From Branchiostoma floridae (lineage: Eukaryota; Chordata; Leptocardii; Amphioxiformes; Branchiostomatidae), in assembly GCF_000003815.2 (NCBI RefSeq), contig NC_049979.1, positions 18,383,837 to 18,447,836 of the forward strand: a DNA stretch of 64,000 nucleotides. Reading direction: 5' to 3'. A program made the position numbers and the translations under genes. Every line of letters starts with the position of its first letter. Within the stretch, counting starts at the first letter, position 1. The notes beneath the pieces were generated by a model. That model ran no database searches, was not told where the DNA came from, and saw only the letters and a list, made by a program, of their open reading frames with translations. This document shows positions 12,201-24,669 of the stretch, in pieces.

Positions 12201-15200
12201 ACTACCTTCTTTAACCACTCAGGGACACAGTCTGCAAAGTCCACACCACTGTCGTCTGGAGGCCTGACACTGTCATCAGGGCAGGCAGCAGACGTACCGG
12301 CCATCGGTATAATGTCTGAGTCAGCTAGCTCCTACGGTTGTTAATTTGGCACACAGAAGAGAAGCCACACGTCAAACACAGCAAACTTCACTACAGGGCT
12401 TATTTAAAAAATCAGTTCAAAGACAACAGAGCACAAGAGCAGTTTACTATAGATTCTGATGAGCACAGCAACTTCAACTACAGTTCTTAATGCATATATC
12501 TTTATTGATATTCATATTTTCTGCTGTAAAAAGATAAATTTGACTTGTCTGTATTGGTATCAACCATACAGTCTAACACGCCAGTCCTATCAGCACCGGC
12601 CCTCTGGATGTTAGCTTTAACCACTTCAAGGTTAACACAAACTAGGGAGGATTAGCATGTAATGCACTCCTTAGCTTGGAATGCAACATCAAAACTACAG
12701 CCCAAACCAAGACAAACAAATATTATCCAAGAACTGACTTGAAGTTGAGGCTCTGGATTTTCTTCTAAGCCTGTAGAAACAAGAACAGCTGGACATTATA
12801 ATGATGAAAATGAACTAATCATGCACCAGTCAATTGTAAATACCAAGGAAATAGTTCAGCACAATTTTCTGTGATATTTCTCAGAGCTAACAATAAATCA
12901 GGTTGGCTGCCCAAACATGTATGTTCCAAATGAAGAACTTAGAAGTAGAATCAATGCTAAAACATCCTCTTCCTTGGCATTTACATTGCATGGTGTGTCA
13001 CCATAAGTAGTAGAACATTACCCGCTGAAGCCATGTAGGAGGAATAGAATCCCCTACAGTGTTGACTTGTCTGTTGGAGGCATCAGGAGCTATGAATGAC
13101 TCAGGGACTCCTGAGTCCCTATCTGACATGGCACCATCCTCACTGGTACAGCACACACTGCCAAACACACTGTCATCCACCTCTTCTGCTGGGGACACAG
13201 ACAGCACTGTGGCTCTGTCGTCTTACACATCTTCATATTCTAAATCCTTGTGTTTATCAAATATCAAGCCACTCTTTACACTTAACTTCTTAAAAACTGT
13301 GATTGCTTTTGAAGAGCAAGCAGTACATGTAATACTAGTAATTGGCAGCCATACTCATTTAGCTTTAATAGGTACAGAGTAAGAAAGCCTTTTACTTTGC
13401 CTCATTTGTGCAGATCCTAATTGGAAATTAAGAACATTCTCAGAGTGACGCCACGGTAAAACTTTCAATGTGATTTTAACTGCAATGATTAAGCTTGTAA
13501 GCGACAGACTTCACATACTACTTACCTTTGCCTGTGCTTATTTGTGACCTGATAGTTTTCTGTTGCAACACTTTTTCTGCAAGAAAGAAAAAGACAAGTC
13601 TAAGTGTGTATCATCTAAAGCGACTACAAAGCCATATTGCTGAATGGGGCTTCAGGTATATTGTGAATTTCCTTTGAGGTCAAGTAAGTATTGATGTATA
13701 CTAGGCTTCTCAAAGGTATATTCTTGGCTTTTATTTAGACACAGGGCCTAACAATATTGCATACTTGCTGTCAGCTTACCCACAACCATGATGGTGTTCC
13801 AGTGTCTACATGAAACATCTGATGCGAGATGTAAGGAGCCAAATATGGGTCTGGGTCTGGAGACAGAGGCAGGGTGGAGACCCTTGGGTCCCTTCTCCCC
13901 ACGGTCTGACGTTACACCCAGCCTGCCGTCCTCACCATTCCCCCAGGAATAGATCATGTTATCTGTAGGGGGTATGGCACACATTGTATGATTGTCCTGT
14001 GGTTAAACCTACCCTGCAGCTAACACTTAAAAGAAGGTTATCTATTTTCTACAGTTGGTTCTGATAGGTCTGATAGGTCTGCTGGTCTGGCCAGGGTGTT
14101 TGCAGAACAACAACAGTAAAAAAATATTAAGACCATATATCAAAAAACTTACACAAATTGTGCTCAGGATTGATTTTCTTTTATCCTTTTGTGGTTTGTT
14201 GTCTTTCATATAATTTTCATTCCCTGCCAACTGGTGCCAGTTTGACAATGCATAAGCACATGTAGTAAAACTAAAAGGTAACAAGGATTATTTTTATTCC
14301 ATGACTTAGACAGTGGTAAAACAACATGGTATACCCTCTATGGCAGATGAGGCGATAAAACAGTGTGTCCATTCTCGTGAGCCATAATGTGGTAAGTACC
14401 AGGAACAGTTCCTGACCTGACGTGGCAGCCACAGTAAAGCCGTCCCCACAGGCCACCCTCAGGACCTGCCTGCCCATCAGGCTGCCACGCAGCACATTGA
14501 TGCTGCGCCGAGGTTTGAAGTCTCCCACTCCCAGCTGGCCAAACTTGTTGGACCCAAACGTGATCAGAAAACCATGTACTGAGCAGGAGCAAGTACAAAT
14601 GTAGTGTTACAGCAACAAATTCTCTCCATTCATTTCTTTCCTCTTTAGACAACTGAGTTGTTCTACCATGAGAACTGACTAGCTGTTTGAATCAGCCAGC
14701 TACTTCAGCCTCTACTTGAACGGTGATGATGAAAAGGCAGCTTTGAACCGTCATAGAATGAGAACAATGTATACTGACTTAAAGCAAAGTCATTCAACGG
14801 TTCAGAACAAAAGACAGAGACAAACTTTCCTCACCATCTATGGCAGCAGAATGTGTCTGTCCAGCTGAGATCTGCAGGATCTGATATCTGCTCAGGGACC
14901 TTACCAGGGTGGGTTGTAGTTTACAGGGGATGTCATATGAGATCTGTAAGGGAACAAGTGAAGATAATTGAAGGTTATGCTAAGATGTACTTACCAAAGT
15001 ATAATCTGAATCATGCCTCATACGAGACCTTGTTCGCGCATACTTAGACTAAGTGCAGTATTCCTGTGAATCGCTAGAACGTACACACATCCAAAGAAAA
15101 GCAGATGACGCCCCTAGCAACCATTATTTCATTTTGTACTTTATAGGGATTCACAGGAATATGTAGGTATGCCTGAACAAAGTCAAATCAATGAGTTATA

Positions 15201-18200
15201 ACTGCATGTAGTCTGTGAACATCTGTAGATATCTATAGCCTGCAAAATATGCACAAGATATAGACGAAGCAAGAAGAGTGCCAGATACATTAAACATTAG
15301 CGAACACCAGCCATAGAAGCAGCGACCCAGCACCTTTTTCTTCCGTTTGACCAGCCCAGAAGCGCTGAGATTGAAGCCCAGCTTGTTGTGCTCATTAGAG
15401 CCACATGCCAGCACCCTGCCATTGGCCGTTAAGAAGAAGGTACCGTCAGGACCACAGTGGATGGTTTTGATGGTCTTACTGCCACAAAACTCCACCTTCT
15501 GGGGGCTGGCAAAGTCATCTTCTGAACCCAGGCCAAGGCGACCTGATAGGGATAAAGAAGATGGTAAATATTTGGCGTCCCCATTTTAATTAAAGAACAC
15601 TGGTTCCAGCTATGAAAACTTTCCTCTACTCTATCAAATCCATACATATTACCTAATGCTAGGGAACAACCTTTTTCACTTCCTCAGTCTCACCATTTCA
15701 AAGCAGGACATACCCCTTGCCTTACACTTCGGCAGTTCCAATGACTGACATAATAGTAAGTAATTCAGACATGAGGTTCCCTTACCGAACTCCCCACATC
15801 CCCAGGAGTACACTTCCTGCTCACGAGTCAGGACGACAATGTGAGCGTCCCCACAGGATATCTGAGCGACAGGACGGCCAGTGAAGAACTCCACCTCGAT
15901 GGGAATCATCACCTCATCGCCATGCTCATTCTCACCTCCCAGACATCCCCAGTAATCGGAGCCACAGGCATACACCTTCCCTTCCTCTGAAGGAGACAAA
16001 ATTGGAATAGAATCAGTGGAGCTTATTCATTTTATTAAATTTCTGTTGTAACAAGTGTTGACTACCAACTTTAAGTTTGAGCAGTAAAGGAGTCCCTCTG
16101 TGGATACACTTCACTAGAAACTCGTGAACAGGCTTGTATCAACATTTACGATCAAGTAAGGTAATAAATCAAAGCTCCAGACATTTACAGAAAATACATT
16201 TCATATCACCCATGGAAGAAGTAGTTCTAGTTGACAGATCTTTTACAAACATCGCATTAACAAGAATCTTACATTGGTCTGCAATACCAATACACATTGA
16301 TAGGTGGGGTAGCTGAGCAGTCCATGCAGAGTTTCATCTGTCTTCTTTGGCAGTCTCAGTAAACTCACTATCGTAGCATTTGTATTGGCCAAAGTTAAAA
16401 AATACTTTAAAAAATCATTATAGACAGGACATAGGAGGAATCTTGCCATGCCCATTTTGCTTCGTTTGCTTGGTTTTGCTGTTCCCTTTGACTCACCTGT
16501 GAGGCAGGCGGTGAACTCCTCTCCACAGCCCACCTGTGTGATAGCTGTGCCTATCAGACAGTCTACTCTCCTGGGGGCTCTGTAGGAGGCAGTGTCTCCA
16601 TGGCCTAGCTGCCCCACCATCGCAACACCACCTTGGACATTCTGCAATTGAAAGACAAAAAATCTATAACTGTCAAATAATACGATGGCAATTATAAAAA
16701 CTTTCTAGTAGAATGCTAGCTTAAATTAACTTCTAGGCAACTGTAACACAAGACAGATCCAATCTAAGTACTGATCCAACATTTTAGACAACTTACAGCC
16801 CATGTGAAGAGTTCCTTCTCCACAGTGACCACAGCATAGTGGGACCGACCTGCACAGACCTGCAGAAAGGTTACCAGAGATCAAGTACACACATAACAGG
16901 TGGCAAAACAAATTCTTATTGTTACAAACAAGAAAAGAGCAATCTGAAAATGCTTATTGGAGAAATTCAATGTTGAATTGCAGATACCAACATACAGCAG
17001 CAATAACAACTACTTTCAATACTCAATAGCATACGACAAATCATGAAGAAACATTGGGATCCAACTGCAATTCATTTGACCTACCTGTAAAGCACTGCTG
17101 CCTCCATGGAAAACATCCAGCTTATGTGGGTTCTGCTTTCCACCTCCCCAGTGATAAACCTGTAAATTATGTGCACGGTCACACCTGAAGTACATTGTAG
17201 CTGCATGTTTTTACTCACATGCAAGCCTTCTGACTCATCACTGTTTGATATTTCCACAATCCACACCTTTTTTAATCCACGTCTTTCCCAAAGGTAACGT
17301 TAACTAAGAGTGCATTAGAGTATTGTCTAAACTTCGTTTTTTGCCAATCATGCTGATCACAATGAGAACTACTATAAAGCCTCAAAGTTCTGACAGTATC
17401 TGCACTGTCCAACACTTCACACAACTCACCTCACTGGTTTTAGAGGTAACAACTGGGACTGTGTCAGTTGTGACGCTCATTCTGCAAGTCAAGTTACATG
17501 CTGTTAGTGCCGGCAAGCATGCAGCTACTAGCGGACTTGCTGGAATAGAGATTACCCTCACTATGTAAACTTTCTGGGTCACTAATATCATGCTGTTAAC
17601 TTTGAACTCACGAACTATAAATAGATAGATCCATTTCTCCAAGATCAAGGCAGAAAGCTATGTGGAGAATTGTACATGTTTGACCTTCAGAAGAGTGAAG
17701 TAAGCACAAGTCATTGAGCCTTAACTATGGTTACAGTTAGTTATGAGATTCAGGTTACTGTGACTAAAGGTTACTTCTAAAGTACACTCGAGCAAGCAGG
17801 GCAGGAGGATTATGTAGTATTTCCCTCAGGCAGGCAATCAGGATATCCCCCGTAAGAAAGCTTTTAATGTAAACTCAAAGAGCTTGTCCAATTTCATGTG
17901 TCACGCAGGAGTATTGGCACAGACAGTATAAGTGAACAGCCTAGCAGTTGGTGGCAAACTTGTTCTTGACAGAATTGGACACTTTCTAGCAGTTACAGAG
18001 TGCATTATAGTAACATCATTTTTGGCAAATGCAAATGCAATGTTACAAAGTATAGGAAGTAAGGAATCTAGCTAGGATGGTACCAAGGCTATTTGCAATG
18101 CACAAACTTCATCCTTTCTAGTTAACTGTTTATCCACGGATGTACATCACACCAACCTAGTTTTCCTGGTAGTTGCATTAAGCTCCCAAACTTTTCTCTC

Positions 18201-21138
18201 CATGTCCCTATAGAGGATAAGCACAGCATAGTGTTTGGAATCCTGATATAAGCAATACTCATACTAGTAATAAAAGTTCATTTTAACAGTAGTCCATGAT
18301 GAAAGAAAAGTTTCAAACAGTTTTTGACATGTCCATATTGTCATACTCACTTCCCAAGTGAGATGAAGATGGGGTACAGCAGGATATCCTTGGCTTCTGG
18401 CCTTCCATCTGTATCCTGAAGAAAAAGGGACACAATTTTCAAGTCATTCCTCAAAGACTATTTCATATGTAGCCTATACCTAATAGCATATAATAATTAT
18501 CAAAGCAAGGTTCTCAAATAACAAGTGTTTAATCTAAGCCTACTACACAGTGAGAAACAACAGATAAATACAAAACTGTAGTGATGATTACTAATGATGA
18601 TAATTTCTCACATCAGACAGGAGTTGATGAGCCAGTGAGCGGATGGTTTCTGAGTAGCTTGCGTCAATTTCTCCCATTTTGATTCCTTCCACGATGCGAG
18701 CAGCCAGTCTCAGTGGATTCTGGGATAGAAGACAACATGCCATGTTTAAATTTAAGGTTTACAATAATCACAGAATTCAAAAATCTTCTACATTTTCATT
18801 ATAGACATAATAATGAGAATCACTTACTGAAGCATCAAATGTCCTTTTGAGGGTGAGCAGTTCATACAGCACACAGCCCACTGCCCAGATATCACTCTTA
18901 AAGCTGTACCTGCAGTATTGGAGGGGAGGGAAATCATGATGAGCATGAAGTATATGTGCAGTAAGTCTTTATTGGATGATAACGTGATAAATATTACTTT
19001 ACTTATCCATGGATTGCAGATGATGTTGAATGTAAGCACAGGTGCCTCATGGTTACAGCAAAGTACTAACCGTTCTCCTTTAATGAGTTCAGGCGACATG
19101 TAGTAGGGTGTTCCCACATACTGCATGGAAGAGGACACATTCAGTCAGTTAAGAAGCTATATTTTGGCAAATCCCTTAGTGAATTAGCCTGGGTACCATC
19201 CGGATAGTAGTTCGCTCCTATGTTCGCTTCTGCTATCCGTCTGGAGATGTGCGCATTCAAACCGTTTGGTGGTGACGCCAGTTGATGAGCGAATCAAGGA
19301 ATGGGTTCTAGAGCACTCGTTCGATGACAACAGGCCGGCGCCCACATGCGCAAGGGGACGTGGGGCTTTTCCAGTGTTGGAACACCGGTTCGAACGATCA
19401 CATGAACCCATTCCATAATTCGCTCCTATGTCGGGACCAATCAGCGCCTGCTTCCAAAATTTGGACGATTCCAGACGTTGAGATGGTCCGCGTTCCCAGA
19501 CGGAAACACAGAGAAGTGACTGTATATAGTGTATAATGAATGTCAGAGCTAGAAGCGACTGTATATAGTATATAATGAACGTCGGAGCGAACTACTTTCC
19601 GGATGGTACCCAGGCTATTAGTGAATCAGTCTGTATACAATTTGTCATACATTGTACATAGTATCAATTCTACTAGTATCTGTAGATGTAGTCTAAAACC
19701 AACTACATGTATCAACTGTCTCCAAGGTATTCTGGTTCATAGGATCTGCCATAAGTATGGCACAACTCAAGGTCTTCAAGGATACCACAAGCTCAATGCT
19801 AAGCCATCAACATAGACTTACCAACAATACAGTCATCTACTGCTTATCTTACCATTAATATCTCAAAAACATAATATGAAGGCAATGGAAACATTTTCAA
19901 GATTTCTAGTATGTCAGACATTTGAAACCTAATCTCTTTGAGAAAATCTATCCATTTGGTCCATTGTTTGTCTGGCTATCCATCTACCCACTTGTCAGTC
20001 TGTCTGTGTGTTTATTCAAAACACCTCTATGATGGTATTGCCTAACAACTCTTGGTCCATACTTACAGATTCTGCCATCTTGCTTGTATTTTCCAAAACT
20101 TTGGAGATTCCAAAATCTCCCAGTTTGACCAGACCAGACTTGGTCAGAAAAATATTCAATGTCTTGATGTCTCTGCAAATAGAAATGTATCGATGAAGTC
20201 TATACCTGCTGGAAAAATCCTTAATTCCTTAACAAAGGCAATGTAAATCTTACAGTTGGTGAAAGCAGAAAGGTAGAAAAAAGCAGAAAAACTCAGTATC
20301 TTTGCTGATATGAAATACATACAAGATGGAGGAAGAGCTACCAGACTGGCTACACTACATTCCAGTCTACACTCCCTCCCTACTAGTGCAGCCTGGACAG
20401 TAAAGGATTGTGTACTTTGTGCCTGAGGAGAGACAAGGTAGGACAGCCCAGGAAAGGGGGAGAAAATAAGCCATAACTTAAAGCAAAACACCTGGGATCA
20501 GACAACAGACAAGATTCACTCCCAATGTGACAAAGTGTCCAGATTTAGCAAATCAGCTGGCAGCAAAAAAAAACCCTAGCCTTTTGGCAAGCCAGACATT
20601 TTAACAGTCCGCAGCACACAATGGGTTAAGGCAACAAGTGCGGAGATAAACTTTTCAGATGTATTACGAATTAGAAAATAAAATATCTCACGCTCCCTGG
20701 TGTTTTGCTTTATGACACTGCAGAAAAGACTGGCAAAGAACAGTAAACAAACTTTTACATTGACTTTCAAGGGATCATCATTTTATCATTCTGTTCCACA
20801 GCACAAAGATAGAAACAGCCATGTAGGAAAGTTTGCAGATTACACATTATTCCTCTAGTGAAGATGTCATCTAAAATGTTTACTGGATACATACATGAAG
20901 CAATAGTCAATCATATAAGGAGAATACTCAGTATTTCCTTCCCTTTCTTACTTTTAATAAAGAACATTAGATGGTACTCTGTAAAGCTCACCATTTGCTT
21001 ATACAAAAATCTAGTTTCAACACTTTGAACTTGTTTGGATACATATTTCACCTCAAAGTTGACCTACCTGTGTAAGATGCCATACTCATGTATGTGGGCA
21101 ACAGCAGACACAAGTTGGAAAAAGTACCAGATGATCAG
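9259..21138 (-). CDS. NEK9: NEK9 kinase with RCC1 repeats, 5' and 3' incomplete
   Basis: Never-in-mitosis-related kinase 9, which in animals acts in spindle assembly upstream of NEK6/7. Twenty-two exons join in phase: 21138-21068, 20172-20067, 19120-19071, 18909-18828, 18719-18612, 18415-18351, 18207-18157, 17481-17430, 17159-17085, 16859-16797, 16641-16497, 15986-15786, 15542-15334, 14943-14835, 14578-14417, 13962-13780, 13576-13526, 13212-13022, 12331-12206, 11750-11652, 11185-11021, 9312-9259 (about 806 codons). The kinase half shows [20 protein letters not shown] and SDIWAVGC. An RCC1 propeller follows with [32 protein letters not shown] and [11 protein letters not shown]. The tail has two WL-EL-IPM motifs, then a Q-rich coiled coil. 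The glycine loop and first lobe are missing, probably inside or beyond the N gap at 21197-21869. No stop codon was placed. TMED10 lies upstream, as in human. Confidence 0.95.
10653..10991. mobile_element. hAT-like MITE in a NEK9 intron
   Basis: The ends CAGGGCTCGAAATAC (10653) and GTATTTCGAGCCCTG (ending 10991) are perfect inverted repeats. The CAGGG-CTCGAAAT terminus is typical of many hAT-related non-autonomous elements. The interior (339 bp in all) has repeated GGTGCAGGTA and TGTAGGTAT phrases and no transposase. No clean 8-bp duplication is visible (TAACA is shared by both flanks). It lies 30 bases from the exon at 11021. Confidence 0.75.
12739..12770 (-). other. Possible cassette (poison) exon of NEK9
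   Basis: A 32-base segment on the minus strand has an acceptor (CTACAG) and a donor (GTCAGT). It lies between the NEK9 exons at 13022-13212 and 12206-12331, which already join in phase 0. If included it would read GCT then TAG, and its length would also shift the frame. It is either a chance pair of splice-like sites or a cassette exon leading to decay of the transcript. Confidence 0.2.
15026..15184. mobile_element. Small inverted-repeat element, 159 bp
   Basis: The left end reads GACCTTGTTCGCGCATAC and later TATTCCTGTGAATC; the right end read in reverse gives GACTTTGTTCAGGCATACC and TATTCCTGTGAATC. The terminal match is imperfect and covers about 40 bases per arm. It sits in the NEK9 intron between the exons ending at 14943 and starting at 15334. 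No coding capacity; MITE-like. Confidence 0.65.
19185..19617. mobile_element. 433-bp MITE with 9-bp target duplication
   Basis: The ends are TAGCCTGGGTACCATCCGGA (19185) and its reverse complement ending at 19617; the inverted repeat continues as AGTAGTTCGCTCC, about 33 bases with one mismatch. TTAGTGAAT flanks both sides (19176-19184 and 19618-19626), a perfect 9-bp duplication. Near the right end a unit of about 39 bases (GACTGTATATAGT-TATAATGAA) is present twice. A 9-bp duplication suggests the Mutator-like group, but the family is not certain. Inserted in a NEK9 intron. Confidence 0.9.
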
Positions 21139-21196
21139 CTGCAGGAACGAAAATGTTACTTTAGTATTCATGAGTACTTGTTGCTACCATCAATGA

Positions 21197-21869
21197 NNNN
21201 NNNNNNNNNNNNNNNNNNNNNNNNNNNNNNNNNNNNNNNNNNNNNNNNNNNNNNNNNNNNNNNNNNNNNNNNNNNNNNNNNNNNNNNNNNNNNNNNNNNN
21301 NNNNNNNNNNNNNNNNNNNNNNNNNNNNNNNNNNNNNNNNNNNNNNNNNNNNNNNNNNNNNNNNNNNNNNNNNNNNNNNNNNNNNNNNNNNNNNNNNNNN
21401 NNNNNNNNNNNNNNNNNNNNNNNNNNNNNNNNNNNNNNNNNNNNNNNNNNNNNNNNNNNNNNNNNNNNNNNNNNNNNNNNNNNNNNNNNNNNNNNNNNNN
21501 NNNNNNNNNNNNNNNNNNNNNNNNNNNNNNNNNNNNNNNNNNNNNNNNNNNNNNNNNNNNNNNNNNNNNNNNNNNNNNNNNNNNNNNNNNNNNNNNNNNN
21601 NNNNNNNNNNNNNNNNNNNNNNNNNNNNNNNNNNNNNNNNNNNNNNNNNNNNNNNNNNNNNNNNNNNNNNNNNNNNNNNNNNNNNNNNNNNNNNNNNNNN
21701 NNNNNNNNNNNNNNNNNNNNNNNNNNNNNNNNNNNNNNNNNNNNNNNNNNNNNNNNNNNNNNNNNNNNNNNNNNNNNNNNNNNNNNNNNNNNNNNNNNNN
21801 NNNNNNNNNNNNNNNNNNNNNNNNNNNNNNNNNNNNNNNNNNNNNNNNNNNNNNNNNNNNNNNNNNNNN
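21197..21869. other. Assembly gap (673 N)
   Basis: A run of N bases interrupts the 5' part of NEK9, just upstream of the exon encoding the end of the kinase alpha-E helix. The missing glycine-loop exons may be hidden here. Long reading frames reported across it consist of unknown residues. Confidence 0.98.
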
Positions 21870-22881
21870 TTGTGGAAAGTATGGCATGTCTTCACTACAA
21901 AATCTACATATGGTATCAATTTCATACACCACATAACATACTGCCCTGCTTGTGGGTTTTATGCACTCTTGATTACTATGATATGGATGATCAGTGCTTC
22001 ATTCTAAAAAAAAAACAATTCACAGACAACTCAATCTCATGCGCAACACCCAACAGATCTTTTTCATTTTGCATGTTTGTGGCTTTATTTGTATAGAAAC
22101 CTAATCAGAGATATTGGAAAAATACTGTCAGTAGTAACTCATTACATTGTCACATGTATGGGTTTCAAGTATAGAAATAGCTACATTTGGATGTGAGGAC
22201 AGGGATATTGATGTGGAGTGGAAAAACAGGTTTACAAATTTGAGACCTGTGCAACACAGGGAAAGTGGATTACATGTATTTGATTTATTTCATATTGCTG
22301 GATAGGATACTGGGAAGACTGCCGATGTTTGAGATGGGTATACTGACTGTATTTTACCAATGTTTGATAATTTGTATAGATTTCAAAATTGATGTAGAAA
22401 AAGGCTGGTCTTGTCCATAATCCATCCTGCTTAGCTTAATGTCCACTTGACTTGGCAAGGTAATACATTTTGTGTCAATGTATACAAGCTGTAAAATTAA
22501 CCAGGAATGAACTGTCTATATTTTTGTATCATATCATATCATATCATTTAACTAATGATAGGAACATCCCTTGGTAGGCACATCATATGCTAGTACCACT
22601 GGCACAATGTCTTAATCCAAGCAGCCCCGTGACAGTAACTACTACTTGTTCAACAAGAAAAAGATACTTTTATTGTGGGAGTCCTGCCAATGTATATTCA
22701 ATTCACACAGTTCACACCAACTACACAGTGCCACACCATTGTAAGTAAATACAGACACATACTCAAGATCACCTTTCTAATTCTTTCCGAGAGAAGTTAT
22801 AGAACTATATACATAAAAAACATGTCAAAATTGTTCAAGGTCACTGCAACTCAGATTTGTCAGTGTTACAAGTGATTTATA

Positions 22882-23048
22882 CAGTTAAAGCCATTTAATT
22901 GCACACACCATTTGCCAGTGCATTTCATCCAATTATCTGGGTGGAGCAACAATGCAAAGTTATCCAGCTTGGACAGCACTGGTTTGGGATTTCGTGCAAT
23001 AAACAGAAGTGTGTGGTAATCCGCTGTGCAATTAATTGGCTTATACTC
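22882..23048. mobile_element. Tc1/mariner (pogo-like) MITE, copy 1
   Basis: The ends CAGTTAAAGCC-TTTAATTGCAC and GTGCAATTAATTGGCTTATACTC form inverted repeats of about 23 bases and are bordered by TA on both sides (22880-22881, 23049-23050). A second copy with the same interior phrases (TTTGCCAGTG, AAGTTATC-AGCT, CACTGGTTT) lies at 27591-27769. No transposase; 167 bp. Confidence 0.8.
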
Positions 23049-24022
23049 TACCTTATTCAACAAAGTCTTCAAGCTGAGGGTGGAGATGTTCATAGAAATC
23101 TGCCTTTCCTGTGACCAGGAACAACCCAAAATATTAAGGTAATCAATTTCTACCTCTACAAGGGGGCACATGGATGTTGTAATAAACTGTACCCCACCAC
23201 TTCATCACACTGTAGACATTGAATAAGGATATTACAAGATCTTCCTTTCTTCAATTTCATAAAAATGATGTATAAATGTATCTCGTGCAATTCTTGACAC
23301 ATACTGCTATTCTGTTTGTACAATAAAGCAAGTCTAAATTCTTCATGTAATTGCCCTTGAAACAAATCACATTTCCCATCTTAGAGTAAAACATAACCAT
23401 ACCTTGTATAAGTTGAATCCATCCAAAACCAGCACATGAAACAATTCACTGATAACTTATGGACTTACCCTTTTCTTCAAAGGCAAAGCTGCAGTTCTAC
23501 CCTCTTTTTAAAACATTTTTCAGACTACAAGTTAATGTACCCATGATTACCACACTGATAATGGGACATCAAGAAGCTTGCAAAAGTGTCAGAGCTACTC
23601 TGCCATATCTTCAAAACAGGGTCATTGGTATACTCAGATATTCAATATGTATTATATACATGTATATGCTACCATTTCTGTTCACACTGAGATGGGACAG
23701 TTTATTCAAAGAATATGCATGAGAGGTCTGATAATAGAAACTAAGGTAAATACAATATTCAGAAGATGAACAAAGTAAAAGAGTGCAAATTGTTGAGTGT
23801 TACAGAAAGATAATGGATGGCACAGCTGTTACAACTACCAATAACCACATTGTTATCCAGTGGAGAGAATTCATTGTTCACAACTTTGTGAGATCAGCAG
23901 ACCTTCACTAGACATTAGACCAGATGAAAGTCATGCTGTTGGCAAGGATAGCAACATCAGTACAGGCAATTGTAATTGTACAGAAGTGCCAATTGAGCTT
24001 TGGGACCTGGGAAGACACCAAG

Positions 24023-24053
24023 CAATGAGCTTTTTCACGATAAAAGCTCCTTG
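24023..24053. repeat. 31-bp hairpin with 7-bp flanking direct repeats (copy A)
   Basis: The segment starts CAATGAGCTTTTT, has a CACG loop and ends ATAAAAGCTCCTTG. The sequence immediately outside is CACCAAG on both sides (24016-24022 and 24054-24060). The same organisation is found at 55405-55436 and 63478-63501 with different 7-bp flanks, so the flanks behave as target-site duplications and the hairpin as a very small mobile unit. Confidence 0.7.
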
Positions 24054-24669
24054 CACCAAGTAAAGACACCATTAGGTACATGGCTAGGAAATCCAGATTG
24101 TATTGTGAATCTTATTGCAGTTTCAACACAAAACACATTCTTCATCAAGAACTCTTAACACCAATTTTACTGTTGAAGTTTCTGATTGACAATTCTGTCA
24201 ATAACACATGGTACTGCAGGCTGTTCTTTAAAGTGCATACTTAACATACTCGTTTCTTTGAGAAAATCACTATTTAAATCCTCAGATAAAACATTTTTGT
24301 CTGAGTAGGACAACAATATAGGCAAGAATAAGTCAAAATCATAGACAACATGATATCTAAAGCAAATCCATAAATATGTCCATACATGTTACCACCATTG
24401 TACATGTATGTACATTTACATCTAATAGACATACAAGCCTGATGATGTGTAGGAGTGTGAACTTTCGGAAACTGATCTTGCATGCAAAAAAATGTATTCA
24501 TACTGCAATATACTCTACCATAAACTTTGCATATATTGCATGACCACAGAAAAATATTTCATCCTAGCATCTTGTCAAAGAAAGTGAAACTTCATTCAAA
24601 TCTAGGTTGATTGCTGTGCGCTAAGCAAACAGAACATGTATTTATAAACACACTATCAGCTGCACTGCT

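Larger units (their letters stand above)
21870..24669. other. Region between NEK9 gap and TMED10 stop
   Basis: No exon was recognised, and the first NEK9 exons were sought here without success. The stretch holds a run of ATATC pentamers (22526-22547), a Tc1/mariner-like MITE (22882-23048) and a 31-bp hairpin with direct repeats (24023-24053). Part of it is probably TMED10 3' untranslated region. Confidence 0.5.

Noticed and set aside
21088-21936. Long open frames across 21.2-21.9 kb and 39.3-40.4 kb
   Set aside because: They consist of unknown residues from N runs; no coding evidence.
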